A DNA stretch of 52,554 bases from Lachnospiraceae bacterium (lineage in GTDB: Bacteria > Bacillota > Clostridia > Lachnospirales > Lachnospiraceae), in NCBI GenBank assembly GCA_016280465.1, contig JAEEGT010000113.1, positions 1 to 52,554 on the forward strand, written 5' to 3'. Positions 25,456 through 33,444 of the stretch are shown one piece after another. A program made the position numbers and the translations under genes. Position 1 is the stretch's first letter, and every line of letters starts with the position of its first letter. The notes beneath the pieces are model-generated. The model saw only the letters and a program-made list of their open reading frames with translations. It did no database searches and was not told the DNA's origin.

Positions 25456-26746
25456 TGAATCTCACTCCGTGAAAATCTTTTTTATTCTTAAAATCCGTGG
25501 CAGCGTCCTTGATACCCTTAAGTATGGACAGTGAACCGCAGGCAAGTATCACACCGGTCTTACCGGCCATTAGTCGGGCAAGCTCCACAGCCTCTTCGGG
25601 GCTGTCGGCCGCAGAAACATTGGGATTATAATTCCTGATGGTCTCCGCAAGTTCAAAGGAAGAAAGGGTGCGCTCCCTGTTGGGAGAACTTACGGTGATC
25701 ACAGCCTTGCTTAGGGGAGTCAGAAGCTCCGTAACGCGCCGGTAGTCCTTATCCTTAAACATTCCCATTATAATAACTATTTCTTTGTTTGTAAAATAAG
25801 TTTCCATGCATTCTTTGAGTCTCATCGCCGCAGGCTCGTTATGGGCCCCGTCAATGAAAAACAAAGGTCTTTCGGAGATCATCTCAAATCTTCCGGATTC
25901 CTCGGTCTTAAGAAGTCCGGTCGCGATATTGCCGTCCGAGATCTTAAAGCCTTCTTCTCTTAAGGCAAGGGCCGCTTCGATTGCCAGAGCTCCGTTCTCG
26001 GGCTGATAATTTCCAAGCAGACCGATCTTAAGCTTCTTAAAGTCTTTGTAGGAAAATACGGTTCCTTTAAGGGAAAAAGAAGCCTTTATCCTTTCGGGTT
26101 CCACAAAGGTCAAAGGTACCTTTAAGTCTCCGCAGGTCCTTTGTATAACAGCCTTTGCCTCCTTAACCTGAAAGGCCGAAACACAGCGGGAACCGAATTT
26201 AATAACACCCGCTTTGTTTGTCGCTATGTCTTCTATCTTCGACCCAAGGATCCCCATATGATCGAAGCCTATGGGCGTGATGACTGACAGGATGTTTGAG
26301 GGGCTTATATTGGTGGAATCAAGTTTCCCTCCGAGGCCTGCTTCAAGTATCACCGCATCACATTTCTTTTCCTTAAAATATAAAAGTGCCATGGCGGTCT
26401 CGGTCTCAAAGCGAGTGGCACCCAGGGTATTGACCTTTGAAAGACGCTCCGCAAGATCGCCATAGTCGGCAGCGGATATATTTCGGCCGTTAACCCTTAT
26501 TATCTCCCGCTCATCAAAAACCTTGGGGGAGGTGAACAGTCCGACTTTGTAGCCTGCTGCGCACATTATATTAAAAAGAAACCGGCTTGTGGATCCTTTG
26601 CCGTTGGTCCCGGCCACCTGGATGATCTTAAGATCCCTTTCGGGATTTCCCAGAGCATTGCAAAGCCCCTTTATTCCTTCAAGCCCCGGGTGTATGCCCC
26701 GGACTCCGAGGCTCTCCATATATTCCAGTGCTTCTTCATACTTCAT
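25445..26746 (-). CDS. folC: Folylpolyglutamate synthase / dihydrofolate synthase
   Basis: 433 residues of the Mur-ligase fold. [14 protein letters not shown] is the P-loop, [13 protein letters not shown] and [26 protein letters not shown] are the omega-loop and metal region, and [14 protein letters not shown] marks the C-terminal domain. It adds glutamate to dihydropteroate or folates using ATP. It overlaps both its neighbours (MATE gene 11 nt, folE 11 nt). No folA or pab gene is present in the operon. Confidence 0.94.
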   Translation of the reverse strand: MKYEEALEYMESLGVRGIHPGLEGIKGLCNALGNPERDLKIIQVAGTNGKGSTSRFLFNIMCAAGYKVGLFTSPKVFDEREIIRVNGRNISAADYGDLAERLSKVNTLGATRFETETAMALLYFKEKKCDAVILEAGLGGKLDSTNISPSNILSVITPIGFDHMGILGSKIEDIATNKAGVIKFGSRCVSAFQVKEAKAVIQRTCGDLKVPLTFVEPERIKASFSLKGTVFSYKDFKKLKIGLLGNYQPENGALAIEAALALREEGFKISDGNIATGLLKTEESGRFEMISERPLFFIDGAHNEPAAMRLKECMETYFTNKEIVIIMGMFKDKDYRRVTELLTPLSKAVITVSSPNRERTLSSFELAETIRNYNPNVSAADSPEEAVELARLMAGKTGVILACGSLSILKGIKDAATDFKNKKDFHGVRFNDR

Positions 26747-28169
26747 GGGAATCCTGCCTCTCTTCCGAAGGGCCCTCTGCTTTTACAAGGGCACGTTTCT
26801 TTCTGGCATGGAATTCCTGCTTGTCCTTGTCCATCTTGAGAACGGTAAATTTATAGCCGATCATCAGGAAGATGGCGGTCACAAGCCAGGTAACGGGATC
26901 TGCGGCACATACCCCCGCGAAGCTCTGATAAGCACTTGCGACGGTGGACACGATGGCTCTGGATATCAGTTCCACAATACCGCCTATCATGGCCATCAGC
27001 GAGAATCCGCAGCCCTGCATTACGTTTCTGTATATGAATATCTCTCCCAGAGGGATGTAACAAAGTCCGCTTATAAGTATGTAGGTCCTGCCGTACTCAA
27101 GAATCTGATCGAAGGGTATATCGCTGCCCGTATCCACAAACAGTCTCATAAGCACAGGCAGTGTGAGGATAGCCACCCCGTAGATCGCAATTGAATACAC
27201 GATGGACATAAGACTGGATACCAGGGTTCCCTTTTTGATCCTGCCGATGTCATTGATACCGCGGTTCTGGGCGGAATAGGTGGACATGGCAACACCCATG
27301 GCACTGTAGGGAAGGGTAGCCAGCTGTCCTGCCTTGTTGGCTGCGGTGTAGCTTGCAACCACCACCGATCCGAATTTGTTCAAAGCCGTCTGGACCATAA
27401 TGGTACCCACAGCGGTTATGGAAAACTGTAACGCCATGGGAATACCGATGGACAGCTGATTTCGCATGCACATTCCGTTGATCCGCAGGGTCTCTTTGTC
27501 CGGAACCAGAAGTTTAACCTTGTTTAAAGTATAGAAAAAGCAAAGGATCCCCGAAACTCCCTGGGAGATCACCGTGGCCAAAGCCGCTCCCCTTACGCCC
27601 ATACCGAAGTTCTTGATTAGCACAAGGTCCAGTACTATATTAAGAAGTGCCGAAATTATCAGGAAATAAAGGGGCACTCTGGAATTTCCAACGGCCCTTA
27701 ACAGACTTGCCATTACATTGTAGAAAATGGTAAATACCATACCTATGCAGATGATGATTATGTAGTCGTAGGACATCTGATAGATATCCTCGGGAGTATG
27801 CATGATAACAAGAAGTTTCTTCATGCCTGCGGTACTGATAAGGGTCAGTATGACCGCCGCGGCAAAAGAAAGAATCAGGGCGTTGGTAACACTTAACTTA
27901 AGACCCTTTTCGTCACCCGCACCGAAGCGCTGGGCGGTAAGGACGGTAAATCCCGAAGTCAGTCCCAGGGCAAAACCCAGGATCAGGAAAGAAATGGTAC
28001 CGGTGGCACCCACCGCCGCAAGGGCGTCCAAACCTACAAAACGCCCTACGATAATGGTATCCACCATGTTGTAGAGCTGTTGAAAAATGTTTCCCAATAC
28101 CACGGGAATTATGAATCTTACTATAAGGCCGAAGGGCTTGCCCTTGGTCATGTCTATCTGATTAGCCAC
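26736..28169 (-). CDS. MATE-family multidrug/Na+ antiporter, first gene of the folate operon
   Basis: The ORF track start (28190) is inside the ribosome site. A GTG at 28169 follows AGAGGAG by six bases, giving 477 residues beginning VANQIDMTKGKPFG. Twelve hydrophobic segments in two halves are visible. The typical MATE N-terminus (LIVRFIIPVVLGNIFQQLYNMVDTIIVGRFVG) and the internal repeat with NKAGQLATLPYSAMGVAMSTYSAQNRG identify the DinF/NorM-like group. Such proteins expel cationic or amphipathic compounds. It overlaps folC by 11 nt, so it is translated with the folate genes, and export of a pterin, folate or antifolate can be proposed. The substrate is not shown by sequence. Confidence 0.9.
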   Translation of the reverse strand: MANQIDMTKGKPFGLIVRFIIPVVLGNIFQQLYNMVDTIIVGRFVGLDALAAVGATGTISFLILGFALGLTSGFTVLTAQRFGAGDEKGLKLSVTNALILSFAAAVILTLISTAGMKKLLVIMHTPEDIYQMSYDYIIIICIGMVFTIFYNVMASLLRAVGNSRVPLYFLIISALLNIVLDLVLIKNFGMGVRGAALATVISQGVSGILCFFYTLNKVKLLVPDKETLRINGMCMRNQLSIGIPMALQFSITAVGTIMVQTALNKFGSVVVASYTAANKAGQLATLPYSAMGVAMSTYSAQNRGINDIGRIKKGTLVSSLMSIVYSIAIYGVAILTLPVLMRLFVDTGSDIPFDQILEYGRTYILISGLCYIPLGEIFIYRNVMQGCGFSLMAMIGGIVELISRAIVSTVASAYQSFAGVCAADPVTWLVTAIFLMIGYKFTVLKMDKDKQEFHARKKRALVKAEGPSEERQDSHEV

Positions 28170-28212
28170 GTTAAACTCCTCTTTAAACACGACGCAACCG
28201 CATCACCTCAAT

Positions 28213-28239
28213 AGTATATACTACGGGAGGAATCTTCAA
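28213..28239 (-). promoter_or_regulatory. Possible promoter of the MATE-folate operon
   Basis: Minus strand TTGAAG and TATACT separated by 15 bases, about 45 nt before the GTG start. The short spacer keeps confidence low. Confidence 0.35.
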
Positions 28240-28352
28240 GTTAAATAATTATTAATTTGCACGGTTTTTAACCTGTAAAGCGGATTATTTACTTCTTGGC
28301 CTCAAAAACTTACCTGTTACCTCAAATCGGTTTCTTTTTCCCTTAGTTTGTA

Positions 28353-28358
28353 TATAAT
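28353..28358 (+). promoter_or_regulatory. -10 box placed for a leaderless LytTR mRNA
   Basis: TATAAT ends seven bases before the A of the LytTR ATG at 28365, so transcription is expected to begin at the start codon. No Shine-Dalgarno sequence is present (TTTGTATATAATGAAAAC). The -35 region is TTTCTT, weak. Confidence 0.5.
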
Positions 28359-28364
28359 GAAAAC

Positions 28365-28820
28365 ATGAACAACATCAAGGTCAGGATCGAGATCGAACCG
28401 AATACTGAAGACTACGAGGTCACCATCAAATGTGCAGAGATCGATGAGGGAGTCACAAAGATCCGTAAGCTCTTAGCCGAAGGTTTTTCTTCCGGCTGCC
28501 AGATAAGCTTTGTAAAGGGCGACAAGGAATTCTTTCTCCCCATGACGGACATTCTCTTCTTTGAGACCGAGGGCGGTCAGATATGGGCCCATACCCCCAC
28601 GGAAGCCTTCGAAGTGAAGAACAAGCTCTACGAGCTTGAGGACATGCTTCCCGGTTTCTTTATGAGGATATCCAAATCCGCCATCCTCAATGTAAAGAAG
28701 GTGTACTCCATAACCAGGAATCTTACGGGCGCCAGTAAGATCGAGTTTCAGGGGACACCAAAGATCGTATTCTGTTCAAGGAACTATTACAAAGAATTGA
28801 AAGACAAGCTTACTTTATAA
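28365..28820 (+). CDS. LytTR-domain DNA-binding regulator without receiver
   Basis: 151 residues. The N-terminal 40 form a short beta-alpha segment (KVRIEIEPNTEDYEVTIKC). Residues 45-150 are a LytTR domain (DILFFETEGGQIWAHT, YELEDMLPGFFMRISKSAILNVKKVYSI, KIVFCSRNYYKELKDKL). LytTR proteins of this stand-alone size often regulate an adjacent membrane protein gene. Here the LiaF-like gene follows 12 bp later. The ATG has no ribosome site and a -10 box at the leaderless position. No sensor kinase is near. Confidence 0.88.
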   Translation: MNNIKVRIEIEPNTEDYEVTIKCAEIDEGVTKIRKLLAEGFSSGCQISFVKGDKEFFLPMTDILFFETEGGQIWAHTPTEAFEVKNKLYELEDMLPGFFMRISKSAILNVKKVYSITRNLTGASKIEFQGTPKIVFCSRNYYKELKDKLTL

Positions 28821-28832
28821 AGGAGAACATAA

Positions 28833-29552
28833 ATGAGAAAACTGTTTTCGGGATTACTGCTTATTGTATTGGGGGTCTGCCTGATCCTCTGGAAATTAAA
28901 TGTACTGCCCCTGCCCGCCGTAGTGGCAGGTGTTGGCGCTTTCGGTATAGTGATCGCCATATTTATGGTGGCACTTATACTCTGGGGGCTTGTAAACATG
29001 ACCTTCAGCGCCGTATTCTTCCCTCTGGCCGTACTTTGCATCATCTTTAAGGAGCCTCTGGGGATCGAAAATCTCGTGCCCTGGACCGTGCTCATCGTTG
29101 CAGCCATCTTCACCGCTGCCATGAACGTGATCATTCCTTCCGCAAAAAGAAACAGAACAAGTTTCAACCTGAACATGGGTGGAAAGAGCACCACCTCGGA
29201 GGTTGGCGGAAACAGCGAGTATATCTACCAGAGCACCTCCTTTTCCGAGGCCACAAAATACATCCGTTCCAAAAACCTGAGCAAGGTGGACCTGAACGTT
29301 AAATTCGGCGAAATGTCCGTGTACTTTGACGATGCTTATGTTCCCTCCGGCGAAGTTACCATCGACTGCAATACTTCCTTCGGCCAGATGAACGTATACA
29401 TCCCCAGGGACTGGTACGTAGAAAACCGGGCTACCGCCGCTCTCGGCGAAGTTGACGATCACGTAACCAAAGACCAGGGAGACCCCGAGGGTGTAAGGTG
29501 CATCATCACCGGAAGTGCTTTCTGCGGAGAACTGGAATTAAGGAGAATTTAG
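28833..29552 (+). CDS. LiaF-like membrane protein
   Basis: 239 residues. Four hydrophobic segments in the first 110 (starting MRKLFSGLLLIVLGVCLILWKLNVL) form a LiaF-type membrane domain. The C-terminal 100 residues are a beta-rich domain (LSKVDLNVKFGEMSVYFDDA, GEVTIDCNTSFGQMNVYIPRDW, ITGSAFCGELELRRI) like the LiaF C-terminal and toastrack-type domains that respond to cell-wall stress. It has an AAAGGAG site and is co-transcribed with the LytTR gene. The pair may sense envelope or membrane stress, by analogy; the partner kinase of true LiaFSR systems is absent here. Confidence 0.8.
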   Translation: MRKLFSGLLLIVLGVCLILWKLNVLPLPAVVAGVGAFGIVIAIFMVALILWGLVNMTFSAVFFPLAVLCIIFKEPLGIENLVPWTVLIVAAIFTAAMNVIIPSAKRNRTSFNLNMGGKSTTSEVGGNSEYIYQSTSFSEATKYIRSKNLSKVDLNVKFGEMSVYFDDAYVPSGEVTIDCNTSFGQMNVYIPRDWYVENRATAALGEVDDHVTKDQGDPEGVRCIITGSAFCGELELRRI

Positions 29553-29556
29553 ATTC

Positions 29557-29585
29557 TTGAATTTCCCCTACCCTTATGCTAATAT
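29557..29585 (+). promoter_or_regulatory. Promoter of the nitroreductase gene
   Basis: TTGAAT, 17 bases, TAATAT on the plus strand, directly after the LiaF-like stop. Transcription would start near 29592, about 20 nt before the ATG and just upstream of the AAGGAGGG ribosome site. Confidence 0.65.
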
Positions 29586-29610
29586 GGTAAAAGCAAAAAG
29601 GAGGGATCAC

Positions 29611-30147
29611 ATGAACGCTATTGATTGTATCAAAGGTCGTCGCAGTGTAAGAGAGTTTACCCCGGAGCCCGTATCTCACGATCTTCTTGCCGAAGTCGTT
29701 GAAGTTGCACGTTTCGCTCCCAGTTGGAAGAACACTCAGATTTCCCGTTACGTTGCTCTTGAAGGTGATATGAAGGCTAAGCTTGCCGCAGAATGTGTCG
29801 GCGAATGGAATGCCAATATCATCAACAAGGCTCCCATGGTCGTAGTCCAGACCTTCGTGAAGAATCGTTCCGGCTTTGAAAGAGACGGCTCCTTCACCAC
29901 TTCCAAGGAAGACAGATGGCAGAATTTCGATGCGGGTATCGCAGCAGAGGCATTTTGTCTCGCAGCCCATGAAAAGGGGCTCGGAACGGTCATTCTCGGA
30001 ATGTTTGAAGATGACAAAGTTGCTTCCGTATTGTCACTTTCCGAAGATATGGGCGTGGCATCACTTATCGCCATCGGACATCCGGCCGTATCTCCCGAAG
30101 CTCCCAAGCGTAAAGAAGTTTCGGATCTTTTATCTTATATGAGTTAA
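29611..30147 (+). CDS. Nitroreductase-family FMN protein
   Basis: The ATG at 29611 follows AAAAAGGAGGGATCAC and replaces the ORF track TTG at 29557, which falls in the promoter -35 box. 178 residues. The FMN site is visible in IKGRRSVREFTPEPV, ARFAPSWKNTQISRYVAL and the C-terminal GLGTVILGMFEDDKVASVL and IAIGHPA. Such proteins reduce nitro, quinone or enone compounds with NAD(P)H; the natural substrate cannot be told. It is a single-gene unit closed by a strong terminator. Confidence 0.9.
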   Translation: MNAIDCIKGRRSVREFTPEPVSHDLLAEVVEVARFAPSWKNTQISRYVALEGDMKAKLAAECVGEWNANIINKAPMVVVQTFVKNRSGFERDGSFTTSKEDRWQNFDAGIAAEAFCLAAHEKGLGTVILGMFEDDKVASVLSLSEDMGVASLIAIGHPAVSPEAPKRKEVSDLLSYMS

Positions 30148-30150
30148 TTA

Positions 30151-30178
30151 AAAGAGGGATTTTTATCCCTCTTTTTTT
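30151..30178 (+). terminator. Terminator after the nitroreductase gene
   Basis: AAAGAGGGAT-TTTT-ATCCCTCTTT, a 10-bp stem, followed by TTTT. It also isolates pyrB from upstream transcription. Confidence 0.88.
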
Positions 30179-30243
30179 AAAGATTAAATCGCGCCGGTGA
30201 GCGCATATCGTATGTCGGTCTTCCGACAACAGAAAGGATGTAA

Positions 30244-31173
30244 ATGAACAAACAGCCAAGACACTTAATGAGTCCCCTGGATTTTTCCGTAGAGGAACTC
30301 GACAGACTCTTTGATCTTGCAGGAGACATTGAGAAAAACCCCAAAAAGTATTCCGAGGTATGCCACGGAAAGAAGCTTGCCACCTGCTTCTACGAGCCCA
30401 GCACCAGGACCCGTCTTTCTTTTGAAGCTGCCATGCTTAACTTAGGCGGCTCCACATTGGGATTCTCCGAAGCCTCCAGTTCTTCCGCCGCCAAGGGCGA
30501 AAGCGTATCCGATACCATCAGAGTCATCTCCTGCTACGCAGATATCTGTGCAATGCGTCATCCCAAGGAAGGCGCACCCATGGTAGCGGCCTCCCACTCT
30601 TCCATCCCCGTGATCAACGCAGGTGATGGAGGTCATCAGCACCCCACCCAGACACTTACGGACCTTATGACCATCAGAAGCCTTCACGGCAACTTAAACG
30701 GCTTCACCATCGGTCTTTGCGGAGACCTTAAGTTCGGTCGTACCGTTCATTCTCTCATAAGAGCACTGCTCCGCTACAACAACGTGCACTTCGTGTTTAT
30801 CTCCCCCGAGGAACTCAGGATCCCCGATTATATCATCGATGAGCTGAACGAACAGAATGCCACCTTCGAGGAAGTCATCAAGTTAGACGATGTCATCGGC
30901 AAACTGGACATCCTCTACATGACAAGAGTCCAGAGAGAACGCTTCTTCAACGAAGAGGATTACGTCAGATTAAAGGACTTCTACATCCTCACCAAAGAAA
31001 AAATGGAAAAAGCAAAGAAAAACTGCATCGTGCTCCATCCCCTTCCCAGAGTCAACGAGATCTCGGTGGAAGTGGACGACGACCCCAGAGCCGCCTACTT
31101 TAAGCAGGCCCAGTACGGAGTCTACGTTAGAATGGCACTGATCATGACATTGCTGGGATTGGAGGTTAAATAA
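30244..31173 (+). CDS. pyrB: Aspartate carbamoyltransferase, catalytic chain
   Basis: 309 residues with the carbamoyl-phosphate site [27 protein letters not shown] and the aspartate loop [11 protein letters not shown]. It catalyses the first committed step of pyrimidine synthesis. AGAAAGGA precedes the ATG. The upstream 65 nt carry only a small GTCGG-type dyad, and I see no PyrR-type leader or convincing promoter. The stop overlaps the pyrI start by 1 nt. Confidence 0.96.
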   Translation: MNKQPRHLMSPLDFSVEELDRLFDLAGDIEKNPKKYSEVCHGKKLATCFYEPSTRTRLSFEAAMLNLGGSTLGFSEASSSSAAKGESVSDTIRVISCYADICAMRHPKEGAPMVAASHSSIPVINAGDGGHQHPTQTLTDLMTIRSLHGNLNGFTIGLCGDLKFGRTVHSLIRALLRYNNVHFVFISPEELRIPDYIIDELNEQNATFEEVIKLDDVIGKLDILYMTRVQRERFFNEEDYVRLKDFYILTKEKMEKAKKNCIVLHPLPRVNEISVEVDDDPRAAYFKQAQYGVYVRMALIMTLLGLEVK

Positions 31174-31604
31174 TGCTTAATATAGGACAGATCGAAGAAG
31201 GCTTTGTGCTGGATCACATCAAAGCAGGCGAAAGCCTTGATATTTATTACAAGCTCGGACTTGATAAGCTGGACAACACCGTAGCCATCATCAAAAACGT
31301 ACGAAGCAACAAAATGGGAAAGAAAGACATCCTGAAGGTGGAATGCGATATCGAGATGCTGGACCTTGAGGTTCTCGGTTTTATCGACCACAACATCACC
31401 GTCAACGTGGTCAAGGGCGGAAAGATCGTTGAAAAGAAAGCCCTCACCCTTCCCAAGGAGATCACCAACGTTATACGGTGCAAAAACCCCCGCTGCATCA
31501 CCTCTACAGAGCAGGAACTTCCCCATATCTTTGTACTGACGGATGTTAAGCACGAGGTCTATCGCTGCAAATACTGCGAAGAGAAGGCTGTAAAACGGAT
31601 ATAA
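31173..31604 (+). CDS. pyrI: Aspartate carbamoyltransferase, regulatory chain
   Basis: 143 residues. The N-terminal allosteric domain starts [16 protein letters not shown]. The C-terminal zinc domain has CKNPRC and CKYC, the four cysteines that hold the zinc contacting PyrB. Presence of PyrI predicts a PyrB6I6-type enzyme regulated by nucleotides. It is translationally coupled to pyrB (TAATG). Confidence 0.95.
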   Translation: MLNIGQIEEGFVLDHIKAGESLDIYYKLGLDKLDNTVAIIKNVRSNKMGKKDILKVECDIEMLDLEVLGFIDHNITVNVVKGGKIVEKKALTLPKEITNVIRCKNPRCITSTEQELPHIFVLTDVKHEVYRCKYCEEKAVKRI

Positions 31605-31611
31605 GAAAAAG

Positions 31612-31643
31612 AAAGAGGGTCTTGATACCAAGGCCCTCTTTTT
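31612..31643. terminator. Bidirectional terminator between pyrI and the CmpB-type gene
   Basis: AAAGAGGGTCTTG-ATAC-CAAGGCCCTCTTT pairs over 13 bp with one wobble. T-rich tracts follow on both strands (TT on plus after the stem, CTTTTTCTTAT on minus), so it serves both convergent units. Confidence 0.85.
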
Positions 31644-31661
31644 ATGTGTTTTCTGATTCTC

Positions 31662-32471
31662 TCAATCTTTACGATCGGTCTTTTTCTCCGTCACATACTG
31701 CTTGACGCTCTCAACCGTCTCTTTAAACTTCTTGGACATAAGCGTGGGGTTTCCGAGTATAGCTCCCCGCTTGTAAAAGTCTTTTGTGAAGTCCTCGAAT
31801 CTGTCGGTGATATTACGCCTAAGATTCTCGATACCGGCGGTAATCTCCGCCTTTTTGGCCTCCATATCCTCACCCGCATAGGCAAGCACCACATCCATTC
31901 GCTTCTGTAACAGACGGATCTCTTCTTTTGCTTTTTCCGCATAAACTATCACGGATCTTACATCAAAAGCAGCCTTAAAGGACAAAGTTAAATCTATAAT
32001 AAACAAAGCCGCAATAGGCTGGGTGATAAGCTGCAATTCACGCTCCGTAAAGAGATTGCTCAAGGCTTCCACCGGTTTCTGGATGAGATAATTCATGGCC
32101 AGAGAAAGAAGCCCCCAGCACACGCTGGTCCACAAACAGATATATCCGTTAAGATTAAACTTTTCCGTGGAGTAATCCCAATAGCGTACCTTAAACACAG
32201 CCTCCATAACAGCACCCGTTATGTATTCAAGGATGCTGGCGGCAACCATTCCCGCAAAGAATACCGCCACCGGCCATTTTAACAGCGGTGCGCTGGCAAA
32301 AAGAAGGGTCATGGCACCGCACCCGTAAATGGGTATCACGGGACCGCGCATAAACCCGCGGTTGGTCAGCTTTTTTGAATGAAGCGAAACATATGTGGAT
32401 TCTATACACCAGCCAAAGAAGCAATATACAAAGAAGAAAAACAGAAGCCGCGTAAAGGAATACTGCATCAT
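31662..32471 (-). CDS. Putative ABC-type membrane protein, CmpB family
   Basis: 269 residues. About five hydrophobic segments fill residues 5-160, starting LLFFFFVYCFFGWCIESTYVS, followed by RGFMRGPVIPIYGCGA and LEYITGAVMEAVFKVRYWDYS, the conserved core of the family named as putative ABC-transporter type IV (CmpB-like). The C-terminal 90 residues are a charged coiled coil facing the cytoplasm. No ATPase is present, and a transport role is unproven for the family. The start overlaps the preceding GTPase gene by 4 nt, so the two are translated together. Confidence 0.8.
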   Translation of the reverse strand: MMQYSFTRLLFFFFVYCFFGWCIESTYVSLHSKKLTNRGFMRGPVIPIYGCGAMTLLFASAPLLKWPVAVFFAGMVAASILEYITGAVMEAVFKVRYWDYSTEKFNLNGYICLWTSVCWGLLSLAMNYLIQKPVEALSNLFTERELQLITQPIAALFIIDLTLSFKAAFDVRSVIVYAEKAKEEIRLLQKRMDVVLAYAGEDMEAKKAEITAGIENLRRNITDRFEDFTKDFYKRGAILGNPTLMSKKFKETVESVKQYVTEKKTDRKD

Positions 32472-33400
32472 ATGAAAGAGATCACCTCGTTTTTGGGCGC
32501 CTTGGCGGGTTCCACAGAAAGAGCCGTAAGCACGGGACCTTCAGCCTTGTAACCGTCAAAATATTCACGATTTAACTTGCAGGTCACCTTGACCCAGGAA
32601 TGATTCTTGATCTCTTTGGCCTTGGCATACTTGCAGGGGAAGCCCAAAAACTGGATATCCTCCGCACAGCAGGTCATGATGGAACGGCCGGGCACAAACA
32701 CTTCTTTGGCGTAATCACCGGGAATCATGGCACAGGCTACAAAGGTTATCTCCTTGTCCTTGTATCTGTCGGTATTGTCCAAAGCATCGATGTAAAAAGC
32801 ACCGTAGGTATCGTCCGTCAGGTTGATCTTGTCGGCCTTGATGTCATAGGGAAGTTCTTCTTCGAGAGTAGCGTTGATCTCTCCGTCCTTTCCCTCAAAG
32901 ATGATCTCGGCAGCCTGATTCAAAGCCTTGACATTTCTTTTGTATCCCGGCAGTTTTTCAACGAAATTGTCCGCACGGTTAAAGATGATCATCTCGGATT
33001 TGCGCATCATCTCCGCAAGCAGGGACCTCATGTTTGTATAGTACAGTTCAAAGGTACTTGTATCGATGAGTGTGATCTGCTGCTCGAGCTTCCATCCGAA
33101 GGGGAGTTTGAAATTCTTGTAATTCCACATGCCGTTGTACTCAACGATGATCCTGGAAGGTCTGTACTTCTTCTCGAATTCCATGAGTTTGTCGGGAGCC
33201 ACTTCGCTTTCTTCTTCCACGTTCACAAGAACGGTGTTTGTGGCCTTAAGGAGCCTCTCATCGTACTCCTCCTCTCCTTCCTCACAGACGATAAGAAGAG
33301 TGGTCCCCTTGGTCCTGAAATAGGGCTGGGCAAGGGTATAATTGATAAACTGGGTCTTCCCGCTGTCGAGAAACCCGTTGATAACAAATACTGATTTCAT
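32468..33400 (-). CDS. CobW-like GTPase fused to a YcgQ-like C-terminal domain
   Basis: 310 residues. The N-terminal 180 form a CobW-type G domain: Walker A GFLDSGKTQF, IIVEYNGMW in place of the LIEPSG switch, and IFNRADN as the NKxD equivalent. The CxCC metal motif normal for this family is missing; the region reads IVCEEGEEEYDE instead. The C-terminal part (about 215-310; VFVPGRSIMTCCAEDIQFLGFPC, SWVKVTCKLN) resembles the soluble end of YcgQ/TIGR03943 membrane proteins, which accompany YcgR permeases and, in Bacillus, zinc-responsive genes. A role in metal handling is inferred from this and from the neighbouring CobW gene 44 bp upstream. Confidence 0.78.
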   Translation of the reverse strand: MKSVFVINGFLDSGKTQFINYTLAQPYFRTKGTTLLIVCEEGEEEYDERLLKATNTVLVNVEEESEVAPDKLMEFEKKYRPSRIIVEYNGMWNYKNFKLPFGWKLEQQITLIDTSTFELYYTNMRSLLAEMMRKSEMIIFNRADNFVEKLPGYKRNVKALNQAAEIIFEGKDGEINATLEEELPYDIKADKINLTDDTYGAFYIDALDNTDRYKDKEITFVACAMIPGDYAKEVFVPGRSIMTCCAEDIQFLGFPCKYAKAKEIKNHSWVKVTCKLNREYFDGYKAEGPVLTALSVEPAKAPKNEVISFI

Positions 33401-33444
33401 ATTACCGCTTCCTTAAAATGTTTAAAACCGCTTCTGACCCGCTA

